Positions 21,319 to 28,048 of a stretch of 33,029 nt of DNA are shown here, piece after piece (positions within the stretch are counted from its first letter, which is position 1; the number at the start of each line of letters is the position of its first letter). The notes below the pieces were generated by a model. That model searched no databases and was not told where the DNA came from. It saw only the letters and a program-made list of their open reading frames with translations. Origin of the DNA: Deltaproteobacteria bacterium (GTDB lineage: Bacteria > Desulfobacterota > Desulfomonilia > UBA1062); assembly GCA_029552245.1 (NCBI GenBank), contig JAKPDW010000014.1:1-33029 (forward strand), read 5' to 3'. The translations under genes and the position numbers were made by a program.

Positions 21319-21793
21319 GTCGGACTTCTGGCAGCGGGTGATGAAAAGCGCCACCGGCTGTTGGACGTGGTCCGGGTGCACGGACAAGGACGGCTACGGG
21401 TTCTTGCGCTTTCGCAGCCGTCGAGTGAAAGCGCACCGACTCGCGTGGGAGCTGATTCATGGCTCCATCCCTCAAGGGCTGTTCGTGCTCCATCGCTGCG
21501 ACAATCCGCCTTGCGTACGGCCCGATCATCTCTTTCTCGGCACCAACGACGACAACATGGCCGACATGGTCAAGAAGGGTCGAGCGGTCAGCGGATCCAA
21601 GAGGCATCCAGAACGGATGCCTCGTGGCGAGGCTCATCCACGAGCTAAGTTGACCGAGGAGGAAGTTCGACGCCTGCGTGAGAAGTACGGCGCTGGAGGA
21701 GCTTCTCAGCAGCGGCTGGCGGAGGAGTTCGGAGTTAGTCAGTTCATGGTCAGCGCCATCATCCGTAGGAAGCGCTGGGCGCATGTTCGCTAG
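21299..21793 (+). CDS. HNH homing endonuclease-like protein
   Basis: The 164-residue product starts inside the end of the MazG-like gene and carries CWTWSGCTDKDGYGFLRF, then the HNH core: H65, D68, N69, H77 and N86 within LHRCDNPPCVRPDHLFLGTN. The C-terminal part (LTEEEVRRLREKYGAGGASQ, then RLAEEFGVSQFMVSAIIRRK) is a helix-turn-helix for site recognition. It matches the HNH protein at 4852-5430 in core and layout. Its third codon positions are less G/C-biased than those of neighbouring genes, suggesting recent transfer. It is followed by a promoter-like gap. Confidence 0.87.
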   Translation: MVAKNCESDFWQRVMKSATGCWTWSGCTDKDGYGFLRFRSRRVKAHRLAWELIHGSIPQGLFVLHRCDNPPCVRPDHLFLGTNDDNMADMVKKGRAVSGSKRHPERMPRGEAHPRAKLTEEEVRRLREKYGAGGASQQRLAEEFGVSQFMVSAIIRRKRWAHVR

Positions 21794-21799
21794 TAGTTC

Positions 21800-21830
21800 T
21801 TGTGCAAGGCGTCGCTTTACGTGTTACAAC
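21800..21830 (+). promoter_or_regulatory. Putative sigma-70-type promoter
   Basis: GTGCAA at 21802-21807 (or TTGTGC at 21800-21805) and TACAAC at 21825-21830 have spacings of 17 or 19 bases. The TACAACACAACGCATG end matches the promoter at 18259. The next gene's ATG is at 21875, so a leader of about 37 bases is expected; the ATG at 21838 is probably not used. Confidence 0.5.
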
Positions 21831-21874
21831 ACAACGCATGGAGGCCATCCCGCCCTTACGCCAGGAGAAAAGCC

Positions 21875-22099
21875 ATGTCCCTCTTCAAGATCGAGAGTTT
21901 CCACCCCGCCGTGAAGTCTGTCTCCAAGTCGGGCATCTTGCCCGAGACGGAGGCGTACATCTTCGCCGAGAGCTGGAACAAGGCGCGTGCTTGTGCGGCG
22001 AAGCTGTTCGGCGTTCCGCAGGAGGATGTGCTGGTCTCGTCTTACCCGGGGCCGGCTCCTGTGGACGCGATGGTCATCGACGCCGCCGAAGCTGCATGA
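21875..22099 (+). CDS. Small hypothetical protein upstream of RNase HII
   Basis: The start was placed at the ATG 6 bases after an AGGAGA site at 21863-21868. The 74-residue product (SLFKIESFHPAVKSVSKSGI and onward) alternates short strands and a helix (YIFAESWNKARACAAKLFGV) and is compact. No family is recognised. It overlaps the RNase HII gene by 4 bases, so the two are likely co-translated. Confidence 0.66.
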   Translation: MSLFKIESFHPAVKSVSKSGILPETEAYIFAESWNKARACAAKLFGVPQEDVLVSSYPGPAPVDAMVIDAAEAA

Positions 22100-22770
22100 A
22101 CAAGCCGGAGTGGGCCGGACGTCTCTTTGATGGAGACGTCCGGCGCCTGTTTCCCGACTCGCTGCTCCCACGGTTCCTCGTGGGGGCGGATGAAGTCGGT
22201 GCCGGGGCATGGGCCGGACCGTTCACGGTCTGCGCCGTGCTCGCGCCCCTGGAGTGGAACTTCGAGGGGCTCAAGGACAGCAAGAAGCTTGGGCCGAAGC
22301 GCTGCGTGAAGGTGGCGCAGGCGATGCTCAAGACCGGTTCATTCCGGTACGCCGTGCGCCACACGTCCAGCGTGGTCATCAACGCTGTCGGGCCGCGGCT
22401 CGCGCTCCAGCACACCTTCGAGGATGCGGTTGGGGCGGTCTTGCTTCAGGTCGGGCCGGAGGTGCTCTCGACCGTACGGGTCGTGCTCGACGGCGAGGCC
22501 ACGATCGCCCGTACGGACGTCTCGAGCGTGAGCCTGGCCAAGGCCGACTCGAAGGTTCCGCACGTCATGGCGGCCAGCGTGATCGCGAAGTCCCAGCGGG
22601 ACACCGTCATGGCCGAGCTGGACGAGCTCGTGCCGGGGTACGGGTTCTCAAGTCACTCAGGGTATGGTACAAAGAAACACCGTGAAGCCCTTGAGCGCCT
22701 TGGCCCCTCCGATGTCCACCGCTTCAACTACGAACCCATCCGAAGGCTGTTGCGTACTGGGAAGTGCTGA
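22096..22770 (+). CDS. rnhB: Ribonuclease HII with GAG in place of the GRG motif
   Basis: RNase HII cuts RNA in RNA-DNA hybrids and at single ribonucleotides. The 224-residue product starts the family motif at residues 30-42, GADEVGAGAWAGP, with catalytic D32 and E33; D132 (VVLDGEA) and D169 (AASVIAKSQRD) complete the acid set. The C-terminal GYGFSSHSGYGTKKHREAL matches the family end. In most bacterial enzymes the first motif reads G-R-G; here Arg is replaced by Ala at residue 36. That Arg helps recognise the 5'-RNA-DNA-3' junction, so junction cleavage may be reduced. The upstream open frame to 21802 is a shadow. Confidence 0.92.
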   Translation: MNKPEWAGRLFDGDVRRLFPDSLLPRFLVGADEVGAGAWAGPFTVCAVLAPLEWNFEGLKDSKKLGPKRCVKVAQAMLKTGSFRYAVRHTSSVVINAVGPRLALQHTFEDAVGAVLLQVGPEVLSTVRVVLDGEATIARTDVSSVSLAKADSKVPHVMAASVIAKSQRDTVMAELDELVPGYGFSSHSGYGTKKHREALERLGPSDVHRFNYEPIRRLLRTGKC

Positions 22771-23392
22771 AGCGGCGTACTTGGCCGGGCTCTTCGATGG
22801 GGAAGGATGCCTGACGCTGCTGTTCCGCCCTAGGTCACGAAAGCACGACGGGATGGGCTACTCGCTGGGCCTCGCGTTCGTGATCGCGAACAACCATCGA
22901 GGCGTACTGGAATGGGCCCAGGCGCAGACGAAGTGCGGGCTGCTGGTCTCGACTCGGCAGGGGAGGCACCACCGCTACGTGGTTACGGGTAGCCTGCACC
23001 TACTTCCGCTGCTTCAGCAGTTGGAGCCGTACCTGATCGTGAAGAAGGAACGAGCGCAGTGTGCCATCAAGTTCTTTCTTCTTCGGCGCCACCGCCCGAA
23101 GGGCGCTCACTTCTCTGATGAAGAGTTGTCCTTGCTGTTTCGTGTGAGGTCCATGAACTCTCCGAATGGGGCGTTTCGGCGCGGCGGTCGAGAGCTGTCG
23201 TTGGATGAGTTCATTGCTCTTGTACGCGCCACGCGTAGCGGGCGCCGGGTAATCGAGTGGACGCCGGAGATGGATGCAAAGCTGGGTACGGCCTACGACA
23301 GGTCGGTCGCCAGGCTTCTTGGGTTGAAGCTGCATCAGGTGCAGGCAAGAAGGACTACGCTGGGTATTCCTGTATGGAAGAAAGGAAGATGA
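22664..23392 (+). CDS. LAGLIDADG-type homing endonuclease-like protein
   Basis: The single visible motif AYLAGLFDGEGCLTL (residues 38-52 from this start) is the first LAGLIDADG helix, with an acidic catalytic position. After it, SLGLAFVIANNHRGVLEWAQ, YVVTGSLHLLPLLQQLEPYL and KKERAQCAIKFFLLRRHRP follow the family's usual beta-beta-alpha order. The C-terminal 50 residues may be a DNA-binding domain. One motif suggests it acts as a dimer. The start is uncertain: ATG 22664 overlaps RNase HII by 107 bases and ATG 22712 by 59; neither has a clear ribosome site. A TACAAA at 22668 may be a -10 box. Confidence 0.8.
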   Translation: MVQRNTVKPLSALAPPMSTASTTNPSEGCCVLGSAEAAYLAGLFDGEGCLTLLFRPRSRKHDGMGYSLGLAFVIANNHRGVLEWAQAQTKCGLLVSTRQGRHHRYVVTGSLHLLPLLQQLEPYLIVKKERAQCAIKFFLLRRHRPKGAHFSDEELSLLFRVRSMNSPNGAFRRGGRELSLDEFIALVRATRSGRRVIEWTPEMDAKLGTAYDRSVARLLGLKLHQVQARRTTLGIPVWKKGR

Positions 23393-23394
23393 TC

Positions 23395-23679
23395 ATGAGC
23401 AACGACACGCACGCGGCCGTCATGGCCGAAGCCAAGAAGATCCTCGAGGAGCTGAAGGAGTGCCTCAAGGAGACGATCTGGACGCGGGCGCCGGCGCCCC
23501 AGGGGGCCGAGGAGGGCTGGGAGTTCTGGCAGGGCCAGGTCCCCAACCGGATGGCCTTCACGGTCGTCGGGAACCCCACGACCCGCCAGTACGAGGGCTC
23601 GGTCGTGAAGGGCTCCACGGTCGTCCGGATGACCGCCGAGGTGGCTGAGGCCGTCTTCGCCACGAGGCCCGACAAGTGA
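23395..23679 (+). CDS. Small hypothetical protein
   Basis: I preferred the ATG at 23395 over 23389 because AAAGGAAG lies 7-8 bases before it. The 94-residue product starts with a helix (HAAVMAEAKKILEELKECLK), then has an aromatic segment with EEGWEFWQGQVPNRMAFTVV and strands GNPTTRQYEGSVVKG. No family is recognised. It overlaps the following tiny gene by 4 bases (GTGA). Confidence 0.64.
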   Translation: MSNDTHAAVMAEAKKILEELKECLKETIWTRAPAPQGAEEGWEFWQGQVPNRMAFTVVGNPTTRQYEGSVVKGSTVVRMTAEVAEAVFATRPDK

Positions 23680-23825
23680 CCCTCCACCGCCTTCCGCTCG
23701 CGCACAGGGCCGTGGCCGTCGACCGGATGGCCGGCCAGCTCCTGAAGCGCAGCCAGGGTCTCCTGAAGGCCCTCCAGCAGGAGAGGAAGCGGACCCGTGC
23801 CTCGGCCCGCGGCTCGAAGAAGTAG
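23676..23825 (+). CDS. Very small basic protein
   Basis: A GTG overlapping the upstream stop opens a 49-residue frame: VTLHRLPLAHRAVAVDRMAG, then QLLKRSQGLLKALQQERKR and a Ser/Arg/Lys tail ending SKK. It is a basic amphipathic helix and may be DNA- or RNA-binding. The last 29 bases overlap the GTG start of the next gene. It is credible because of its coupling but too short for a confident call. Confidence 0.45.
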   Translation: MTLHRLPLAHRAVAVDRMAGQLLKRSQGLLKALQQERKRTRASARGSKK

Positions 23826-24276
23826 CCCCTGGGCCTGGTTGATCCTCAGCCTCGTGAGCGCTGGGATCGCCTACCAGGTGTACGCGACGCGGGTGCCCGA
23901 ACAGGCACCCGTTGTCGTTTCAGCCCAACCTGCTCCTGTGCCCTCGGCCTTGCCACCGGTCCCGTCGGAGTGGCCCCCGGTTCGTCTGCTCGAGCTCGTG
24001 CAGGGCACGTGGGATGGGGACGGGGTCACGATGACCCTCGACCGCAAGCCCAAGACCCGGGGCAAGGAGTGGACGGCGGTCATCCGGAAGAACGGAGACG
24101 CCGGGCAGCCCTTGCAGGTCACCTGCGCGTTCTCACCGGAGTTCAGCCACGGCGGCTTCGGGGGCACGTGCGACAACAACGAAGAGATCTACATGCGCCT
24201 GCGCATGGGCCTCGAGAAGAAGCTCCACGTGGAGTGCTTCTTGTTCGAGGCGGTCATGAAGAGGAGAGAGCCATGA
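23797..24276 (+). CDS. Membrane-anchored hypothetical protein
   Basis: The GTG start opens a 159-residue product with a basic N-terminus (PRPAARRSS) and a hydrophobic segment (WAWLILSLVSAGIAYQVYA, residues about 12-30), so it is probably a type II membrane protein with the rest outside the cytoplasm. A Pro/Ala/Val-rich linker leads to a beta-rich domain (GTWDGDGVTMTLDRKPKTRG) and two well-separated cysteines (CAFSPEF, CDNNEE) that could form a disulphide, with a third near the end. No lipobox is seen. It might be a cell-envelope or superinfection protein; that is inference. Confidence 0.68.
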   Translation: MPRPAARRSSPWAWLILSLVSAGIAYQVYATRVPEQAPVVVSAQPAPVPSALPPVPSEWPPVRLLELVQGTWDGDGVTMTLDRKPKTRGKEWTAVIRKNGDAGQPLQVTCAFSPEFSHGGFGGTCDNNEEIYMRLRMGLEKKLHVECFLFEAVMKRREP

Positions 24277-24965
24277 AGGACTTGGACCCGGCCCTGCTCG
24301 CGCAGGCCATCATCGAAGCCAGGAAGCGGCGGGCCGCCACGGCCCTGCTGAGCCTGGGCAACAAGACCGAGGACGAGATCCACGATCTCTTCCGGCAGCA
24401 GCTCCAGGCGAGCCAGACGGCGCTCGAGCAGGAGCTGCACCAGGGCGCCGTGAACATCGACACGCTCGCGGACGTCCTGAACCACACCAGCCTCCTCCTG
24501 CTCGCCGAGGAGGTCGTGACGCCTGACCTGGTCCTCACGCTTCCCCGGGAGGTGACCGAGTTCCCGCTCGTGACCTCCAGCGTGAAGGGCACGGGTCGGA
24601 TGCGAGAAGGCGAGCGGCTCGTGGCGCCCGTCGAGCTCGGGGAGTACGGCACCCTGCACTTCGACGTCTCGAGCGGCTACCCGGAGCTGCCCATCCGGTA
24701 CGGCGGCATCGCGTCCTCCCAGGAGGGCGGGATGGAGTTCCTGTTCGACTACGTCATCGACGCCAAGGGACGGCCCTGGCTCGACAGCCTGGGACGCCAG
24801 AAGGAGACGCCGAACAGCACCTGCCTGGTCCCCGTGTCGGAGTTTCAGCTCCTACACGCCCTCAAAGGGACGCCAGAGCAGGCTGTAGTGCGCTCGTTCT
24901 TGCACCCTCCCGAGGGGGAGGTACAGGGGCTTGTTCCACCCGTTTCAGGGAGCCAGAAGCCGTGA
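24273..24965 (+). CDS. Hypothetical protein
   Basis: The ATG overlaps the upstream stop (ATGA) and follows a GAGGAGAGAG run. The 230-residue product has an N-terminal helical half (LLAQAIIEARKRRAATALLS, HDLFRQQLQASQTALEQELH) and a C-terminal half of mixed strands (GEYGTLHFDVSSGYPELPIR, MEFLFDYVIDAKGRPWLD). No catalytic motif or family is recognised. It is coupled to the next gene by 4 bases. Confidence 0.66.
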   Translation: MKDLDPALLAQAIIEARKRRAATALLSLGNKTEDEIHDLFRQQLQASQTALEQELHQGAVNIDTLADVLNHTSLLLLAEEVVTPDLVLTLPREVTEFPLVTSSVKGTGRMREGERLVAPVELGEYGTLHFDVSSGYPELPIRYGGIASSQEGGMEFLFDYVIDAKGRPWLDSLGRQKETPNSTCLVPVSEFQLLHALKGTPEQAVVRSFLHPPEGEVQGLVPPVSGSQKP

Positions 24966-25363
24966 GCGACGATCCCATCTACGGTCCCACGAAGGCGTAC
25001 CTGGAGGCTCTCCAGAGCACCGTCGGCAAGACCGCCTCTCTCGATCTTCTTCCCAAGCGCCTGCTTGCGGTCGCGGGGCTGGAGATCTTCCGTCGTGTGC
25101 CGGAGGTCATCCGGACGCACATCTACACCACCCTGACGTTCGTGGTGGCGCAGCATCCGGAGATCGCTCCGGAAGAAGCCGCGCCCATCATGAGCCTTCT
25201 TCGCGGGCTCCTGCTGCCCGAGAAGACGGACGGGTGGGCCACGGCCCTTCAGGGCGACACGCTCGTGCAGGCTGCCCTGAAGGCCGGCGAGCGCAACTAC
25301 ATGCGGACCGTTCACTCCTTCGAGATGAACGCCAAGAAGAAGGAGCAGGAGAAGAAGGAGTAG
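24962..25363 (+). CDS. Helical hypothetical protein
   Basis: A GTG overlapping the previous stop opens a 133-residue helical product: KAYLEALQSTVGKTASLDLL, LLAVAGLEIFRRVPEVIRTH and EEAAPIMSLLRGLLLPEKTD, ending in a Lys/Glu-rich tail (AKKKEQEKKE). No family is recognised. It is the last gene of its run, followed by a strong hairpin. Confidence 0.65.
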   Translation: MSDDPIYGPTKAYLEALQSTVGKTASLDLLPKRLLAVAGLEIFRRVPEVIRTHIYTTLTFVVAQHPEIAPEEAAPIMSLLRGLLLPEKTDGWATALQGDTLVQAALKAGERNYMRTVHSFEMNAKKKEQEKKE

Positions 25364-25366
25364 GAC

Positions 25367-25396
25367 CCGGGGGCGCGTGAGCGCCCCCGGTCGTTT
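25367..25396 (+). terminator. Probable rho-independent terminator
   Basis: CCGGGGGCGC (25367-25376) pairs perfectly with GCGCCCCCGG (25381-25390) around GTGA, followed by TCGTTT. It closes the gene run ending at 25363, just before a promoter-like element. The T-run is short. Confidence 0.65.
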
Positions 25397-25415
25397 CCAC
25401 ATCTCGCGTGGCATG

Positions 25416-25450
25416 TCTTAGCCCCGGTCGGGGATAAGAACTCTAGGAGG
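25416..25450 (+). promoter_or_regulatory. Putative phage promoter motif within a hairpin
   Basis: GTCGGGGATAAGAACTC (25427-25443) matches the recurrent motif and is followed by AGGAGG and the ATG at 25459. It is also the right arm of a near-perfect hairpin: TCTTA-G-CCCC (25416-25425) with GGGG-A-TAAGA (25430-25439) around GGTC. Confidence 0.5.
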
Positions 25451-25458
25451 TCTACTAC

Positions 25459-26415
25459 ATGCGAGACTTTTTCAAGTACCCGCGCCGGGCATTCGAGGCG
25501 CACACGGCCGCCATGGCCCTGTGCCTCAAGGCGTGGGAAGAGAACATCTTCAGCAGCAGCGGCTTGTTCTTGCTGGTGCTCTTGGACCCGCGCCTGACCG
25601 TGTGGGTCTACCTTCTCGTGGGCTACGGCGTCCCCATGGAGAAGATCGTCATCTTGACGCCTGACGCGGAGCTCGGAGCGGAGCTCTTCACGGGTCGAGG
25701 GTCCTTCCCGGGTCTTCGGGTCATCATCGGAGACCCGCTCGAGTCCCTCATGGAGTTCCGTCAGAAGGCTCGGTTCGTGTTGTTCGGCAGCACCCTCGAC
25801 GGGTTCGTGCCGGACCTCGCGAAGATCCGGCGCTTCTCCGAGATCACCTTGATGGACAACGGGATGCTGTTCCTCGACTACCCGTCGACGTTCATGTACG
25901 TCACGCCGGCCTTCAAGGACGACGTCCCGGACGTGACCGTGGACCCGTACGAGCGCTTCACGCAGATCGCGCGGGAGTACGACATCGCGAAGCCCGATGG
26001 TCCCGACAACGCGTACAACACGCTCATGACGGCGTCGGGCCAAGACCATCTGGGCTTGCTCTACGATCATCTGGACCAGGGGTTGCCTCGGGTGGGTTTC
26101 GTGGCCACCACGGTCCTGATGAGCCTCGACGTGCGGCCGGATGGCTTGTTCGTACCCATCGCCCTCACGGTCCTGAACGTGCGGAGGATCTCGATGAGCA
26201 AGTCGGTCAAGGCACTTCGCCAAGACCGAGATCGCATCCGCCGAGAGGACTCTCCGGTCCGAGTGACGCGCATGAGGCCGGACGACCTGCCCGTGCAGCA
26301 AGAACCCGCAACGCCCGAGGACCTCTGGATCCTCCGAATGCAGATCGGTCTTCACCCCGACGAACGGGGGATGGACCACATGATCCCTCCCAGGGATCGG
26401 AGAAAGGACACATGA
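25459..26415 (+). CDS. Hypothetical protein, mixed alpha/beta
   Basis: The 318-residue product has an N-terminal stretch with FLLVLLDPRLTVWVYLLVGY, then VPMEKIVILTPDAELGAELF and FPGLRVIIGDPLESLMEFRQ, KARFVLFGSTLDGFVPDL and FSEITLMDNGMLFLDYPSTF. These read as alternating strands and helices of a Rossmann-like or related fold, but no motif identifies an enzyme. The C-terminal 110 residues are basic and then polar. It is headed by a promoter-like motif with AGGAGG and overlaps the next gene by 4 bases. Confidence 0.68.
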   Translation: MRDFFKYPRRAFEAHTAAMALCLKAWEENIFSSSGLFLLVLLDPRLTVWVYLLVGYGVPMEKIVILTPDAELGAELFTGRGSFPGLRVIIGDPLESLMEFRQKARFVLFGSTLDGFVPDLAKIRRFSEITLMDNGMLFLDYPSTFMYVTPAFKDDVPDVTVDPYERFTQIAREYDIAKPDGPDNAYNTLMTASGQDHLGLLYDHLDQGLPRVGFVATTVLMSLDVRPDGLFVPIALTVLNVRRISMSKSVKALRQDRDRIRREDSPVRVTRMRPDDLPVQQEPATPEDLWILRMQIGLHPDERGMDHMIPPRDRRKDT

Positions 26416-27449
26416 ACGTCATCGTCTACACGAACTTCCCCGACAAGATGTTCGAGAAGGAGTTCCTCCCGAAGCTCCAACGTCTCGACCTCAACATCCT
26501 CAAGACCGTCAAGACGGACCGCGGCACGAGCGCCAGCGTCGATGGAGCAGACCTCCTGATCGCGCTCGTGGCCACGATGTCCCACTCCCAGTTCGAGAGC
26601 CTCCAGCGTCTCTCGAAGAACACCGGGGTGCCTCTCGTGCCTCTCGCTCGGCAGTCGTCCGAGTGGGCAGGGATCCTCGAGAGGTACCGCAAAGGCAAGA
26701 AGACCCAGGACCAGACGAACAACGACCCCAAGACCGAGAAGACCGAGGAGACCGACATGAACATCCCGAGCGTGCCGTGGGACATGGTGCCCCAGATGGC
26801 TGACACCTTCAGGCGCCTCGTGGACCAGGGCGCGGGAGAAGACACGCTCCTGGCCGGTCTTCGTCCTTTCTGGCGCGGGAGGCCGCTCCAGAACATCCAT
26901 CAGCTCGACGGGTACATCCGTCGGTTGAGGGTCAACGGCCGTTGCCCGGCACCGCTCAAGGATTGGCTCGAGGCGCGAGAGAAGGAGAGCTTCAAGAACC
27001 GTGACGAAGCTCCGCCGGTCACGGTCTCCCGTCCTTCGGAACCGCCGGAGGACTCGGGGGCGCTCCTGGAACAGAAGACCGAGGAGATCGCGAGCCTGCA
27101 CGTGCTCCTCGAGGAGGCGGCCAAGAAGGAGAGAGCACAGGCCGACGCGCTGGAGAAGCAGCACGCCGAGATCACGACGCTTCGGCAACAGCTCCATGCA
27201 ACCGAAGTCCGGTACGCGGATGACCTCAAGAGAGCGAACGAGTCAATCGGCCGCCTTCGCGATCTTGCGGCTGCGGCCGAGAAGCGCGTCGAGGAGCTCG
27301 AGCGCCAGCTCGCCGGCAAGGTCAACGGTCACGTGAACGGCCACGACAACACCAAGAAGGCCCTGGTCAGTCTCGTGGGCCTGATGGACATGGGCCTCAT
27401 GACCTCCGAGGAGGCCATCGCGAAGCTGCGCACGCTCGTGCCCAGTTGA
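26412..27449 (+). CDS. DUF2325-like domain protein with long coiled coil
   Basis: The ATG overlaps the upstream stop (ATGA). Residues 1-95 (MNVIVYTNFPDKMFEKEFLP, then DLLIALVATMSHSQFESLQR and TGVPLVPLARQSSEWAG) resemble the DUF2325-type fold, where a strand with 'DLVI....TSH......K.A...G.P' recurs. A polar linker follows, then about residues 115-185 (DMVPQMADTFRRLVDQGAGE). Residues about 215-310 form a long charged coiled coil (LEQKTEEIASLHVLLEEAAK, AEKRVEELERQLAGK). A GKVNGHVNGHDN linker leads to a short helix. Total 345 residues. Function is unknown; the DUF call is by eye. Confidence 0.68.
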   Translation: MNVIVYTNFPDKMFEKEFLPKLQRLDLNILKTVKTDRGTSASVDGADLLIALVATMSHSQFESLQRLSKNTGVPLVPLARQSSEWAGILERYRKGKKTQDQTNNDPKTEKTEETDMNIPSVPWDMVPQMADTFRRLVDQGAGEDTLLAGLRPFWRGRPLQNIHQLDGYIRRLRVNGRCPAPLKDWLEAREKESFKNRDEAPPVTVSRPSEPPEDSGALLEQKTEEIASLHVLLEEAAKKERAQADALEKQHAEITTLRQQLHATEVRYADDLKRANESIGRLRDLAAAAEKRVEELERQLAGKVNGHVNGHDNTKKALVSLVGLMDMGLMTSEEAIAKLRTLVPS

Positions 27450-27499
27450 GGAACAAGAACCCCAGAGGGGCCTGCACGCCATCTCGGCGTGCAGGCCCC
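27449..27499 (+). promoter_or_regulatory. Promoter-like motif followed by a perfect 14-bp hairpin
   Basis: AGGAACAAGAACC (27449-27461) matches the core of the recurrent motif. It is followed at once by GGGGCCTGCACGCC (27467-27480) pairing perfectly with GGCGTGCAGGCCCC (27486-27499) around ATCTC, then an AAGGAGGT ribosome site. No T-run follows, so the hairpin may be a leader or attenuator rather than a terminator. Confidence 0.5.
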
Positions 27500-27511
27500 C
27501 AAGGAGGTCAC

Positions 27512-28048
27512 ATGAGCCACATTGTTCTTTCGCCCCAACACGGGGTGAATCCGTCTCTCGAGCTCTGCTTCTGGTGCCAGAAGGAGCGCGGTCTCGTGCT
27601 CTTCGGTCGGCTGAAGGGCGATGTCGAAGCGCCCAGGAGGGTCACGATCAACAAGGAGCCCTGCGACGAGTGCAAGGGCCACATGGAGAAGGGCATCGTG
27701 CTCATCAGCACCCGTGACCCGGCTCCGTCGCGCTCGCACAAGTGCCTGTCCTGCCAGCACGGTTGGCGGGCCCGGGTCGAGAAGTCCGAGCACACCCAGA
27801 ACGTCTCCGGGGAGGCCACGCCCTTCTGCCCGAAGTGCAACAGCCGGAGCATCTCGAGCTCGCCGGTCGAGGAGGACGACCCCCAGAACCCGTACCGCAC
27901 GGGAGGCTGGGTGGTGGTCACGGAGGACGCGCTGCGCCGCTGGGTCCGCACGCCCGAGACCCTGAAGCACATCCTCCAGACCCGCGTGGCCTTCATGCCC
28001 GACGAGGTCTGGGACGCGATCGGCCTCCCAAGGACCAAGGGCGCATGA
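27512..28048 (+). CDS. Zinc-ribbon-type protein with four CxxC pairs
   Basis: I chose the ATG after the AAGGAGGT site rather than the TTG at 27446, which would read through the hairpin. The 178-residue protein has CxxC pairs at residues 19/22 (CFWC), 51/54 (CDEC), 78/81 (CLSC) and 106/109 (CPKC), consistent with two zinc ribbons. The remainder is mixed, with a C-terminal helix (PETLKHILQTRVAFMPDEVW). Such ribbons bind nucleic acid or act in transcription, but no family is recognised. It overlaps the SAM-fold gene by 4 bases. Confidence 0.75.
   Translation: MSHIVLSPQHGVNPSLELCFWCQKERGLVLFGRLKGDVEAPRRVTINKEPCDECKGHMEKGIVLISTRDPAPSRSHKCLSCQHGWRARVEKSEHTQNVSGEATPFCPKCNSRSISSSPVEEDDPQNPYRTGGWVVVTEDALRRWVRTPETLKHILQTRVAFMPDEVWDAIGLPRTKGA

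Noticed and set aside
21838-22095. ATG next to the TACAAC box, in frame with RNase HII
   Set aside because: Would add an Arg/Gly/Pro-rich extension to RNase HII; the ATG at 22096 gives the normal family N-terminus, and the gene at 21875 has its own ribosome site.
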